A DNA stretch of 34,766 nucleotides from Chloroflexota bacterium (GTDB lineage Bacteria; Chloroflexota; UBA11872). The stretch is from NCBI GenBank assembly GCA_028874175.1, contig JAPPLN010000120.1, positions 1 to 34,766 of the forward strand, given 5' to 3'. Positions 16,189 to 24,549 of the stretch are shown here, piece by piece. The translations under genes were made by a program, and so were the position numbers. The notes under the pieces were generated by a model. It worked only from the letters and a program-made list of their open reading frames with translations, had not been told where the DNA came from and searched no databases. Numbering within the stretch: the stretch's first letter is position 1; each line of letters starts with the position of its first letter.

Positions 16189-17256
16189 CTAGTCCATACT
16201 CCAGCCCAGAGCCTCAGCTACCGCCTCGGTATTGGCCTCGACTTCAGCCGGCTTGGGTGCGTACCGCACGGCCGCGCCCGGGTCCTTCAGTCCGGTGCCG
16301 GTAAGCACGCAGACCACGCGGTCGCCAATCACCTCGCCGCCACGGGACCTGTGTAACAGTCCGGCCACGGACGCTGCCGAAGCCAACTCGACAAAAATGC
16401 CCTCTTCGGCCGCCAGCAGTTGATAGGCCTCAACGATGAGATCGTCGCTGACGGCCTCGATCGTCCCGTCCGACTCGTCGCGAGCCTGTACCGCGCGCTC
16501 CCAATTTGCCGGATTGCCGATCCGGATGGCCGAGGCCACGGTTTCCGGATTGCCCACGGGCTCGCCCTCCACAATCGGCGCGGCCCCCGCGGCCTGGAAG
16601 CCGCGCATGACCGGGAGCTGGTTGGCTCGGCCGGCGCTCCCGTAGGTACGAAAGCCCTGCCAATAGGCCGTGATGTTGCCGGCGTTGCCGACGGGGATAA
16701 AAAGCTCGTCCGGCGCGTCGCCAAGCGTATCCACGATCTCGAACGCAGCCGTCTGCTGCCCTTCCAGCCGGTAGGGGTTGACCGAGTTCACGAGTGCCAC
16801 ACCGCGACGTGCTGCCAGTTCCCGAACCACGGACAGCCCGTCGTCGAATGATCCCTGGATCGGAATCACCCGCGCGCCGTAGATCAGCGCCTGGGCCACC
16901 TTGCCCAGCGCCACGCCGCGCGCCGGAATGATCACGCCGGTGGGCGTGCCCGAGCGTGCGCCGAAGGCTGCCGCCGAGGCCGCGGTGTTCCCGGTGGAGG
17001 CGCAGATGAAGGAGTGGGCCCCTTCCTCGATGGCCTTCGCGGCGGCCACCGCCAGCCCGCGGTCCTTGAACGAGCCGGTGGGATTGCAGCCCTCCAGCTT
17101 CAGCCAGACCTCAGACGCGCCCAGGCGTCGCTCGAGTGACGCGGCGCGAACCAGCGGCGTGTCGCCTTCGCCGATGGTCAGGTTCGGCGTGGCATCGCCA
17201 ACGGGCAGGAACTCGCGGTAGCGTTCGATTACCCCCGGACGCGGGGATCCGTTCAT
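16189..17256 (-). CDS. thrC: Threonine synthase
   Basis: ThrC is a PLP enzyme converting O-phosphohomoserine to threonine. From ATG 17256 the product is 355 residues. It contains the PLP-lysine motif GCNPTGSFKDRG (Lys64), preceded by TIGEGDTPLV, and followed by CASTGNTAASAAAFGARSG and PVGNAGNITAYWQGF, all typical of the bacterial threonine synthase subgroup of about 350 residues. The C-terminus has CVLTGTGLKDPGAAV. The open frame continues upstream to 17541 but only as the shadow of hom. The ATG overlaps the hom stop (ATGA), indicating a hom-thrC operon; thrB is not adjacent. Confidence 0.95.
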   Translation of the reverse strand: MNGSPRPGVIERYREFLPVGDATPNLTIGEGDTPLVRAASLERRLGASEVWLKLEGCNPTGSFKDRGLAVAAAKAIEEGAHSFICASTGNTAASAAAFGARSGTPTGVIIPARGVALGKVAQALIYGARVIPIQGSFDDGLSVVRELAARRGVALVNSVNPYRLEGQQTAAFEIVDTLGDAPDELFIPVGNAGNITAYWQGFRTYGSAGRANQLPVMRGFQAAGAAPIVEGEPVGNPETVASAIRIGNPANWERAVQARDESDGTIEAVSDDLIVEAYQLLAAEEGIFVELASAASVAGLLHRSRGGEVIGDRVVCVLTGTGLKDPGAAVRYAPKPAEVEANTEAVAEALGWSMD

Positions 17257-18554
17257 TCCGCCAGGTCCTCGACTCGGATCATGCTCGCGACCGAGGCCAC
17301 CACGTCCAGGCCGGCGATGGCGGACAGCGCGCCCTGCACTGCCGACTCCTTGGCTTCGTGCGTCAGGAACACCAACTCCGCGCGGCCCGCGTTTTCGTCC
17401 ACTTCCTTTTGGATGACCGAGGCGATGCTGATGGCGTGCTCGCCGCAGACGGTGCCGATGCTGGCCAGGACCCCCGGCTGATCCTTCGCCCAGAGTCGGA
17501 AGTAGTAACGCGAGCGCACCTCCGGCATCGGCAAGACGCAAAGGTCGCCGTCCAGCGACATGGGAATCCGGTCGTGCACCGCGCGTCGAATGTTGTGTCC
17601 CAGGTCGATCAGGTCGGCCACGATGGCGCTGGAGGTCGGCTCGGGGCCCGCCCCGCGGCCGATGAACAGGGCACGGCCCAGCAGGTCGCCGTCCAGCAGC
17701 ACGGCGTTGAACACGCCGTCCACCTGGGCCAGCAGCACGTTCTGCTGGATCAACGCCGGATGCACGCGGGCCTCGAAGCCGTTCGGCGCGCGCTTGGCAA
17801 TGGCCAGCAGCTTGATGCCGTAGCCCAGCTCGGCCGCGTACTGGAAGTCCGCCGCGCTGATGCGCGTGATGCCTTCCCGATAGACGTCCTCCGGACTCAC
17901 GGCGCAGTTGAAGGCCAGCGAAGCCAGAATCACCAGCTTGTAGGCCGCGTCAATGCCTTCGATGTCGTTGGTTGGATCGGGTTCGGCGTAGCCCAGCCGC
18001 TGCGCGTCCGCCAGGGCGTCCTTGAAGTCCACGCCTCCCGCGGCCATCTCCGTCAGGATGTAGTTGGTCGTGCCGTTGATGATGGCGTGCACTTCGCGGA
18101 TCTGGTTCGCCGCCAGGTCCTGGCGGAACGGTCCGATCACCGGAATGCCGCCGCCCACGCTGGCTTCGAAGTACAGGTCGCGACCATGCGCCGTGGCCAA
18201 CTCCAGTAACTCGATCCCGTGCGTGGCCATCACTTCCTTGTTGGCGGTGACGACGTGCTTGCCGGACTGCAACGCGCGTCGGATGTAGGTGTTGGCGGGC
18301 TCGACGCCGCCCATCAGTTCCACGACCACGTCGATGGATGCGTCGTCGAGCACGTCGTCCACGTTGACCGTGAGCTGGGATGCGTCAAGCGGGACGTCGC
18401 GTCGCCGGTTGGGATCGCGGATCAGCGCGCGGCGAACCCGGAACGAGCGACCGATCTGGCGCTCCAGAAAGCTGGTTCGCTCGGTGACCGTGCGAACCAC
18501 GGCCGAACCGACCGTCCCCAATCCCAGGAACCCAAGTCCGATCTCTGCGGACAT
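17253..18554 (-). CDS. hom: Homoserine dehydrogenase with ACT domain
   Basis: Hom reduces aspartate semialdehyde to homoserine using NAD(P)H, a branch point for threonine and methionine. The 433-residue protein begins at ATG 18554, with GAGGGG just upstream. The nucleotide-binding loop is LGFLGLGTVGSAVV, and ELMGGVEPA and TANKEVMATHG follow. The catalytic domain has IINGTTNYILTEM and GYAEPDPTNDIEGIDAAYK. A C-terminal ACT domain (YYFRLWAKDQPGVLASIG and onward) suggests allosteric feedback, usually by threonine. The frame is open to 18650, but the family N-terminus starts at 18554. It is upstream of and overlaps thrC. Confidence 0.96.
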   Translation of the reverse strand: MSAEIGLGFLGLGTVGSAVVRTVTERTSFLERQIGRSFRVRRALIRDPNRRRDVPLDASQLTVNVDDVLDDASIDVVVELMGGVEPANTYIRRALQSGKHVVTANKEVMATHGIELLELATAHGRDLYFEASVGGGIPVIGPFRQDLAANQIREVHAIINGTTNYILTEMAAGGVDFKDALADAQRLGYAEPDPTNDIEGIDAAYKLVILASLAFNCAVSPEDVYREGITRISAADFQYAAELGYGIKLLAIAKRAPNGFEARVHPALIQQNVLLAQVDGVFNAVLLDGDLLGRALFIGRGAGPEPTSSAIVADLIDLGHNIRRAVHDRIPMSLDGDLCVLPMPEVRSRYYFRLWAKDQPGVLASIGTVCGEHAISIASVIQKEVDENAGRAELVFLTHEAKESAVQGALSAIAGLDVVASVASMIRVEDLAE

Positions 18555-18680
18555 CCGCCCCTCAGTGCTCTCTTGGCAATTGCCGGGTGAAGAATAACGC
18601 CGTGCAACTCCGATTCGGCGCTGTTCGGGAAGATCCGGTGTACGAGGCACGCGGCCAATCAGATGGAGCTGATGCGGCCA

Positions 18681-19901
18681 CTAAGGCCTCCGCGGCGATG
18701 TGACCGTACGCCGGTAGGCGTAACCCAGCAACACTCGCGCCACCCCTGCCACGGGCAGGGCGATGACCATGCCGGTAATCCCCCAGATTTGTAGCCCCGC
18801 AAAGATGGCGAAGAGGGCAATCAGGGGATGGACGCGCACCACCCGGCCCACCACGTTCGGAATCACGAAGTAATCCTCGAGCTGCCGCAACACCGTGTAC
18901 ATCACGGCCACCACCACACCAGCCACCCAACCTGGCCAGCCGAAGTTATTGGCCGTGACCAGGGCCAATCCGATTGGTGGAATGGCCGCCATGATCGGGC
19001 CGAAGACCGGGATCAACTCCAGGAATCCCGTGGCGATGGCCAGGATCACGGCAAAAGGGATGCCGATGATCGACAGCCCGATGAACGTGGTCACGCTCAT
19101 GATCACCACCAGGATGATCTCGCCACGGATGAAGGCGCCCAGGACGCTGTTGATGCGGCTGATCAGATCCTCGGTCTCGGTCCGCGGACCGGGTGGAATC
19201 CGCTCCATCAGTCCACGGAAGAGTTCGGGGCCGGCCAGCAGCAGGTAACCGGCCGCGACCACGGCCAGCACACCGTGAATCAAGAGGTTGAAGGCGCTGC
19301 GGAACGCGCTGACCGCCTGTGAGGCGTCGGTCAGCATGCTCGTCGCGCCCGCCGTCAGCCCGTTGATCACGTCCTGCACGACCAGCGGCTGCCCCAGGAA
19401 CTCTGAAGGCAGCGCGGCTTCGAGGTCCGCAATGATTGACGGAAGCTCCGTCGTCAGGCGGTCGAGTTCGTCGACCACGCGCGGAATGATGAGGAAGCCC
19501 AGCAGGGTCAGAAGTCCGATCCCCAGGGCATAGAAAATCGCCACCGCCGCTGGCCGGGGGACGCGGGCCAGCCGAACCAGCCCGTTAACGGCCGGGTTGA
19601 ATACGTACGCGAAGATCCCGGCCCATACGAACGGACCCACGATCTCCCGCGCGCCCCACAACACCAGGCCCGCCAGGATGGCGATGAACATCGCCACCGT
19701 GCGGCGCGTGCGCGGCGACCAGCGATAGACCGGCTGCTCCCCGGTTACTGGCGCGCCGTCAGCCGGTGAAACGGGCGGTCGTGGGTCTGGAGTCTGCTGG
19801 TCGGACGACGAGGCCGAGGCCTCGGTCGAGTCGGGTACCGACACCGTGCTCGGTTCGGAGTTTGGGGGACGTACGTCGATGGTAGACGACCGCCGATGCA
19901 A
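18681..19901 (-). CDS. AI-2E family transporter (TqsA/YdiK/PerM-like permease)
   Basis: This is a polytopic membrane protein of up to 406 residues in the AI-2E/PerM family, whose members have been tied to export of small molecules or ion/proton exchange. The first 60 residues are Ser/Pro-rich and hydrophilic. About eight hydrophobic segments follow. Signatures include IPRVVDELDRLTTELPSII, GFLELIPVFGPIMAAIPP, and the late QLEDYFVIPNVVGRVVRVHP, which is near-diagnostic. The start is uncertain: the frame opens with TTG 19901, 15 bases after the upstream stop, while in-frame GTG codons occur further in. It is probably the last gene of the 22543-18681 operon. The actual substrate cannot be inferred. 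Confidence 0.88.
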   Translation of the reverse strand: MHRRSSTIDVRPPNSEPSTVSVPDSTEASASSSDQQTPDPRPPVSPADGAPVTGEQPVYRWSPRTRRTVAMFIAILAGLVLWGAREIVGPFVWAGIFAYVFNPAVNGLVRLARVPRPAAVAIFYALGIGLLTLLGFLIIPRVVDELDRLTTELPSIIADLEAALPSEFLGQPLVVQDVINGLTAGATSMLTDASQAVSAFRSAFNLLIHGVLAVVAAGYLLLAGPELFRGLMERIPPGPRTETEDLISRINSVLGAFIRGEIILVVIMSVTTFIGLSIIGIPFAVILAIATGFLELIPVFGPIMAAIPPIGLALVTANNFGWPGWVAGVVVAVMYTVLRQLEDYFVIPNVVGRVVRVHPLIALFAIFAGLQIWGITGMVIALPVAGVARVLLGYAYRRTVTSPRRP

Positions 19902-19916
19902 ACGGGGCGGAGAGGC

Positions 19917-21074
19917 TCAACCCAGGGCCGTCCGCCCCCGGCGCAACTCGGTTGATGAAACGTCCACTCGAAGCTCCCTGGCTGGTATCGCGTCGAAAAG
20001 ACCGACGGCTTCGCGAGGCAGCGGTAGGTCGCGCAACTGCAGAAAGCGACCGTCCTCAAGTCGCCCTGCAACCACGAACCGCGCACCAAGGGACCGAAGT
20101 TCACGCAACGCCGCTCGCATCGGCTCCGTCCCGCCGTAATAGACCGGCTCCACGACTCGACGAGCCGTGTCGGCCCCAACCACAAATGCAGCGCCCGGCA
20201 GCAGGCGGGCCTTTTCCACGAACGTCGGGGCGGCTGTGAGCACCAGGCGAGCGCGACCACGAAACTGGGTGGTCCGTCGCAGCGCCTCGCCCGTGGGCAG
20301 CGGTGGCTTGTCCACGTTGGTGACCGACAGCTCATAGGCCACCGGATCGCCGAACCGCCGCCGCGCCGCCTCCCACAACGCCTGGTGCGCCTGATGCCAC
20401 GGATTGAAAGACCCTGGCACCAGCGCTGTCGGAATCTGCCCGCCCGGCCGCCGCCGGCCGTCGGGATATGCCGTCACCCATGGCTGCGCACCGTCATGGA
20501 CGACCGCCAATTCGTCATCTCCTACCTCGACCCTGCGCCTGGCCGAGGCAATCGGGGACCCGGCAAGTTGGCGCCAGGGGGCCACACCCACCGCGTCCGC
20601 CAGCAACGCCACGATCGCTCGCTCGGCAGCCGTCTCCTGCGCCTGCCGATTGGCCTGCCGGGACGAAAACGGCAATTCGAGCGCAAGAGTTCGCCACCCG
20701 TCGAACGCGGCTGCGTGCAGACGGTCCTCTCCCCGCCGCACCCGATCCGTAGCCAGCGCCGCCGTGGTCCCCAACCCAACTACCGGAATGGAGGCCTCGG
20801 GTCGTAATTCCACGGCCCGCCCGAACGCTCGCCGCGCCAGGAGCTGCGCCGTCTCGGCCGAACACGCCTGCGCCGGCGCCTCGCCCAGATAGTCGGCCAC
20901 CGCCGCCGCTCCATACGGCACCGCAACATCCAGCACCGTGCGCGACCCCCCCGGCCGCCGCAGCAACAACGGAATCGCTCCCGTCCCGCCCCCCGTCAGC
21001 ACCAGTGCCGCCGCCGTGCGCGAGGCGTGAATACAGTGCACCAGCCCGTCCAAGCCGCCTTCTACGGCGGACAC
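19917..21074 (-). CDS. CinA-like/nucleotidylyltransferase fusion protein
   Basis: This 385-residue two-domain protein starts at GTG 21074. Residues about 10-165 resemble the CinA C-terminal (PncC-type) domain, with LTGGGTGAIPLLLRRPGGSR, VAVPYGAAAVADYLG and VVGLGTTAALATD. PncC enzymes deamidate NMN to NaMN. Residues about 215-385 form a nucleotidylyltransferase fold with LVPGSFNPWHQAHQ (the paired histidines of the HxxH/HxGH site), VVGADTARRVVEP and the closing DVSSTELRRG, equivalent to the ISSTxxR motif. Similar fusions exist in plants and other bacteria. A pyridine-nucleotide salvage role is the natural inference, but the HQAH variant leaves substrate identity open. It sits 7 bases after the Rieske gene. 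Confidence 0.75.
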   Translation of the reverse strand: MSAVEGGLDGLVHCIHASRTAAALVLTGGGTGAIPLLLRRPGGSRTVLDVAVPYGAAAVADYLGEAPAQACSAETAQLLARRAFGRAVELRPEASIPVVGLGTTAALATDRVRRGEDRLHAAAFDGWRTLALELPFSSRQANRQAQETAAERAIVALLADAVGVAPWRQLAGSPIASARRRVEVGDDELAVVHDGAQPWVTAYPDGRRRPGGQIPTALVPGSFNPWHQAHQALWEAARRRFGDPVAYELSVTNVDKPPLPTGEALRRTTQFRGRARLVLTAAPTFVEKARLLPGAAFVVGADTARRVVEPVYYGGTEPMRAALRELRSLGARFVVAGRLEDGRFLQLRDLPLPREAVGLFDAIPARELRVDVSSTELRRGRTALG

Positions 21075-21081
21075 GCGCGAA

Positions 21082-21438
21082 CTACGCCAGGTCCAGCAGC
21101 ACGCGGCCGTCCGCCACCTGCACCGGATACACGCGCACCCGCGCCCGCTCCGGATCGGCCAGCGCGCGGCCGGTGGCCATGTCGAAGATCCAGCCGTGCC
21201 ACGGGCATTGCAGCAACGTCCGTTCGCCCGTCTGGTACTCGACGTGGCCGCCTACCGTCTCGGCGTGAACGTTGCCCTTGCACCGGCCGGCTGACAACCG
21301 GGCCCCCTGGTGCGCGCAGACGTCGCGGGCCGCGTAGAACTCGCTGCCCGAGTTGACGACGACAAAGCCGCGGCCCTCGATCTCGACGCGCGTGGGCTGG
21401 CCGACCTCGAAATCGGCCTCCGCCCCTACGTCATGCAC
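21082..21438 (-). CDS. Rieske [2Fe-2S] ferredoxin
   Basis: This 118-residue soluble Rieske protein has both cluster-binding motifs: C-A-H-Q-G-A (Cys-x-His) and CPWHGWIFD (Cys-x-x-His). There is no signal peptide or membrane anchor, so it resembles the small ferredoxin components of oxygenase systems rather than the cytochrome bc1 protein. It starts at GTG 21438, overlapping the end of the amidohydrolase gene by 8 bases; an ATG at 21434 opens a frame that stops at once. No oxygenase or reductase gene is adjacent, so its electron partner is unknown. Confidence 0.92.
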   Translation of the reverse strand: MHDVGAEADFEVGQPTRVEIEGRGFVVVNSGSEFYAARDVCAHQGARLSAGRCKGNVHAETVGGHVEYQTGERTLLQCPWHGWIFDMATGRALADPERARVRVYPVQVADGRVLLDLA

Positions 21439-22543
21439 GCTCGAAGTCGTAAAACGCCGTGGCGTTCCCGGCCATGATCTTCTGCCGCAACTCGCCCCGC
21501 ACGACCGACGGCAGCGCGCGGTCGGGCGCGTCGAAGTCCCAGTGCGGGTAGTCGGTGGCGAACATCAGGAAGTCGTCACGGCCGATCATGTCGAAGATCT
21601 GCAGCAGGTGCTGCGGGTTCGGCGGCTCGTCCATCGGCTGCGTCGTCATCCGGAAATGCTCCAGGATGTACTCGCTCGGCAGCTTGCGCAGCCACGGCAC
21701 TTCCTCTTTCAGCCCCTTGTAATTCTTGTCGAACCGCCACATCAGCGGCGGCATCCACGAGAACCCGCCCTCGATCAGCGCAATCCGCAGGTTCGGCAGC
21801 CGCTCGAAGATGCCTTCCGACACCAGGCTCAACACCTGCGCCTCGAACGCCTGCGTCATGCCCGTATGGTCTTCCAGGTAATACGACGGCCAGCCGGTCG
21901 CCGTAATCGGGTGGTTCCCCCACCCGCCGAAGTGAATCCCCACCGGCAGGTCCATGTCGGCGGCCGCTTCGAACATTGGGTAGTAGTGCCGCTTTCCGTA
22001 CGGCGCATTGCCGCGAACCGTCAAAATCACCTGCACGAATCGCCCGTCCTTGCCGCAGCGCCGGATCTCCTCCGCCGCCGCCTCCGGAATCTGCGGCGTA
22101 ACCGTGATCGAGCTCCGCCAGCGCTCGTCGCTGTCCAGCCACACGTGCCGCTGCCATTCGTTCACCGCCCGCGCCAGCGCAATGCTGAAGTCGTCGTTGT
22201 GCACGTGCCCCGCCGCGTACAGCGGCGTCAGGATTCCGAACTGCATGTCCCATTCGTCCAGCAATTGGTCTCGGACGAAGTCGGGATCCGCACCGGGCTT
22301 TAGCCCGTTCGGCGGCCACGCGTCGCGTCGCGCGGCATTCTCGTAGCCCTTCGGGTACTGCGTGCCCGGCGGCGCCGCAAAGCCGGATTGCTTGATGTAC
22401 TGCACCCACCGGTCCGACATGAACGGGGTCAGGTCGTGAATCGTGTTCGGATACGGATGAACGTCGCAGTCGATAACAGTCAGCGAGGTACGGCCGTTCG
22501 CGGCCTCCGCAGCCGCCGGCGCGTCAAGGACAGCCTGTGCCAT
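21431..22543 (-). CDS. Amidohydrolase family 2 metal-dependent hydrolase
   Basis: This 370-residue TIM-barrel hydrolase is of the amidohydrolase 2 (ACMSD-like) family. Members decarboxylate or hydrolyse aromatic and related acids using a single divalent metal. Visible metal-site elements are DCDVHPY near residue 25 and VGIHFGGWGNHPI in mid-protein. LPNLRIALIEGGFSWMPPLM and the late Asp in LMFATDYPHWDFD are also present. The start ATG 22543 has AAGGAGG at 22551-22557, spaced 7 bases. It heads an operon with a Rieske ferredoxin, the CinA-like fusion and an AI-2E permease. This family is abundant in Chloroflexota. The substrate cannot be read from sequence. Confidence 0.92.
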   Translation of the reverse strand: MAQAVLDAPAAAEAANGRTSLTVIDCDVHPYPNTIHDLTPFMSDRWVQYIKQSGFAAPPGTQYPKGYENAARRDAWPPNGLKPGADPDFVRDQLLDEWDMQFGILTPLYAAGHVHNDDFSIALARAVNEWQRHVWLDSDERWRSSITVTPQIPEAAAEEIRRCGKDGRFVQVILTVRGNAPYGKRHYYPMFEAAADMDLPVGIHFGGWGNHPITATGWPSYYLEDHTGMTQAFEAQVLSLVSEGIFERLPNLRIALIEGGFSWMPPLMWRFDKNYKGLKEEVPWLRKLPSEYILEHFRMTTQPMDEPPNPQHLLQIFDMIGRDDFLMFATDYPHWDFDAPDRALPSVVRGELRQKIMAGNATAFYDFERA

Positions 22544-22550
22544 GGGGACG

Positions 22551-22557
22551 CCTCCTT
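22551..22557 (-). promoter_or_regulatory. Strong Shine-Dalgarno for the amidohydrolase
   Basis: AAGGAGG on the minus strand, 7 bases from ATG 22543. This is among the strongest ribosome-binding sites in the window and suggests high translation of the operon's first gene. Confidence 0.75.
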
Positions 22558-22615
22558 ATCGCCCGATGGTCGCGACCGAGACGGCGGGCGTCAAGACCCG
22601 GCGACTCGCTTCCGG

Positions 22616-23002
22616 CTAGGCGGCCTCGATGTCCGTCAAAGCAAAGTCCCCACCCTTGAACAACAGTGGCTCCCCAGTCGACTCAGCCAAGGCATAGGCA
22701 AAGCAGTCGCCGAAGTTCAGCCCCGCCGGATGGTTCCCTTTACCAAATCGCCGCCATGCCAATCGCGCAATCTGCGCCTGGTCCACGGTGACCGGCGCTA
22801 GCTCGATAGTCGCCGCCTCCAAGAAGGCGTCCAACTCGTCCCCTGCCGCATCGCCTTGACGACCCTCAAGAACCATCGCGGTCTCCAGAAAACTCACAAC
22901 GGACATTAGGCAGCGCGGAGCATTGACGATTGCTTCGTCGAACCGCTCCGCTTCGTGTTCGCCAAACAAGATGCTGACGATCGCCGACGTATCGACGATC
23001 AC
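22616..23002 (-). CDS. vapC: VapC-family PIN-domain toxin
   Basis: This is a 128-residue endoribonuclease toxin of type II toxin-antitoxin systems. The catalytic acidic residues are visible: Asp in IVDTSAIVSIL, Glu in SFLETAMVLEGR, Asp in LNFGDCFAYALA and Asp in KGGDFALTD. This arrangement, including GDCFAYALA, is the classic VapC form. It starts at GTG 23002, overlapping the antitoxin stop as GTGA. Complete and apparently functional, it contrasts with the broken vapC at 7836-8045. Confidence 0.93.
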   Translation of the reverse strand: MIVDTSAIVSILFGEHEAERFDEAIVNAPRCLMSVVSFLETAMVLEGRQGDAAGDELDAFLEAATIELAPVTVDQAQIARLAWRRFGKGNHPAGLNFGDCFAYALAESTGEPLLFKGGDFALTDIEAA

Positions 23003-23256
23003 TTCGGCAATCCGCGTTCGTCGTACAGCAGGTCTCCGTGATGGATCACCGGACCGCCTTCACGCAACAATTCGGCACAGCGCTTGGAGATTGCGCGCAT
23101 CTTGCGCAGGCGCGCCTCAACGCTCCGTTCCCGCTGCTCGCGTTCCAACCGCTCCCGCAGCGCCACGGTTATTGCACCCGTCTTGGTTTCTCCCGTGAGC
23201 TCCGCCAGCTCGCTGGCCAGTCGACACGTCTCTTCGTTCTTGATGTTGAGGCTCAC
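22999..23256 (-). CDS. vapB: VapB antitoxin (PSK-operon/Rv0623-like)
   Basis: This 85-residue antitoxin pairs with the overlapping vapC. The N-terminus SLNIKNEETCRLASELAELT and then TKTGAITVALRERLERE is the Rv0623-like/PSK-operon transcription-factor pattern. Its N-terminal half binds operator DNA and its C-terminal half (for example GDLLYDERGLPK) blocks the toxin. The start is GTG 23256, with GGGGGA a few bases upstream and agreeing with the family N-terminus. A TTG at 23268 would add four residues. Autoregulation of the operon is expected from the family. Confidence 0.92.
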   Translation of the reverse strand: MSLNIKNEETCRLASELAELTGETKTGAITVALRERLEREQRERSVEARLRKMRAISKRCAELLREGGPVIHHGDLLYDERGLPK

Positions 23257-23297
23257 CGGTTCCCCCAAAGGGTAGAACTGCCACTCGACAATCTACC

Positions 23298-23570
23298 CTA
23301 CGACCCTGGCGGCTCTCCCCCTCGCTCAAACCCCACCGGCCCCGCACGGTCTGAGCGCGTTCGCAGCGTATGCACGTCTTGCTCGACACGTGAAAGTCGG
23401 GCGTCGAACGTGCTCATGCGCTGATCGAGCGACGATATCCGCGTGTCTACGTTTAGCACGCGTTGATCAAGGGATTGCAGGAACGCGGCAATCTGCGCGA
23501 GCTGCGTATTGATCGACGCCATCTCCGCTTCAAGCCGGGTTAGACGTTCGTCGGCGGTTGCAAAGGCCAA
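23298..23570 (-). CDS. Small coiled-coil protein
   Basis: This 90-residue hydrophilic protein is dominated by heptad repeats (residues about 5-70: ERLTRLEAEMASINTQLAQI and several SLDQR/VDTR units). It would form a long coiled coil. It has no membrane segment and no recognised domain. The tail is Gly/Pro-rich. Start TTG 23570 is supported by AAGGAG at 23578-23583, 7 bases upstream. It lies 42 bases upstream of vapB on the same strand. Function unknown. Confidence 0.65.
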   Translation of the reverse strand: MAFATADERLTRLEAEMASINTQLAQIAAFLQSLDQRVLNVDTRISSLDQRMSTFDARLSRVEQDVHTLRTRSDRAGPVGFERGGEPPGS

Positions 23571-23586
23571 GGCTCGGCTCCTTCAC

Positions 23587-23608
23587 GTGGGAGCTCCTGT
23601 GCTCCCAC
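23587..23608. repeat. Perfect 8-bp inverted repeat between divergent genes
   Basis: GTGGGAGC (23587-23594) and GCTCCCAC (23601-23608) flank a 6-base loop. The hairpin sits between the start of the coiled-coil gene (-) and the HAD hydrolase gene (+). No T-tract follows on the plus strand, so it is more likely an operator or message-structure element than an intrinsic terminator. Confidence 0.6.
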
Positions 23609-23680
23609 CCCGCCCAATCGTCAACATTCAACTCTGACACAGCCCACCATTTCCAGCCCCCCTGTGTGACCATGCCCCCC

Positions 23681-24460
23681 ATGCGAATCCACGCTCTCCT
23701 CCTCGACCTCGACGACACCCTCATCCCCGACGAAAGCGCCTCCGAAGCCGCCTTCCTCGCGGCCTGTGCCCCCGTCGCCGACCGTTACGGCCTCGACCCC
23801 GCCGCTGTCGCCCATTCCGCCGGCGCCTGCGCCCGCCAGGTCTGGCACGCCTCCGACCACATCGCCTACGGCCAGTCCATCGGCATCAGTTCCTGGGAAG
23901 GCCTGTGGGCCGACTTCACCGGCGACGCCCCCGAGCTCCAGCGCCTTCACGCCTGGGCCCCTGCCTACCGCCGCGAAGCCTGGACCCGCGCCCTCGCCCG
24001 GCACGGCGTCGACGACCCCGCCTTCGCCGAACACCTCGCCAACCGCTTCCGCCACGAACGCCGCCGGCGCAACGTCATGTTTCCCGACGCCGCTCAACTC
24101 CTGCCCCAATTCGCTCGGCGCCTCCCCCTTGCCCTCGTCACCAACGGCGCGCCCGACCTCCAGCACTTCAAGATCGACGCCTCAGGCGTCCGTCCCTACT
24201 TCCAATCCATCGTCGTCTCCGGCGAAGTCGGCATCGGCAAACCCCACACGGCCCCCATGCAACGCGCTCTCCGAGAGCTCAACTGCGACCCCACTCACGC
24301 CGCCATGGTCGGCGACAACCTCAGCACCGACATCGCCGGCGCCCTCAACGCCGACGTCCACGCCATCTGGCTCAACCGGGACGCCACTCCGTTCACCGGC
24401 GACATCCGCCCTGATGCCGTCGTGGCCAGCCTCTACGAGCTACCTGGCCTGATTCGATAG
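23681..24460 (+). CDS. HAD-superfamily hydrolase
   Basis: This is a cytoplasmic phosphatase-like enzyme of the haloacid dehalogenase superfamily, about 259 residues from ATG 23681. Motif I is LLLDLDDTLIPDE (nucleophile and acid/base Asp), motif II is LVTNG, motif III Lys is in GIGKPH, and motif IV is MVGDNLSTDIAGA. An alpha-helical cap lies between motifs I and II. An in-frame ATG at 23672 adds three residues, and the frame is open to 23558, but the family starts at the later Met. There is no clear Shine-Dalgarno. Substrate unknown. The local DNA is strikingly C-rich at codon third positions. Confidence 0.9.
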   Translation: MRIHALLLDLDDTLIPDESASEAAFLAACAPVADRYGLDPAAVAHSAGACARQVWHASDHIAYGQSIGISSWEGLWADFTGDAPELQRLHAWAPAYRREAWTRALARHGVDDPAFAEHLANRFRHERRRRNVMFPDAAQLLPQFARRLPLALVTNGAPDLQHFKIDASGVRPYFQSIVVSGEVGIGKPHTAPMQRALRELNCDPTHAAMVGDNLSTDIAGALNADVHAIWLNRDATPFTGDIRPDAVVASLYELPGLIR

Positions 24461-24549
24461 CACGGGCTTCAGTCGCATCCGCGTGGTACCGAACGCGGCT
24501 GACGGGCACCATGCACCGCACTCAGATGTGTTTTGTGCGTCATTCGCAA

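Noticed and set aside
17136..18209. 357-codon plus-strand frame opposite hom
   Set aside because: Antisense shadow of homoserine dehydrogenase with no recognisable protein.
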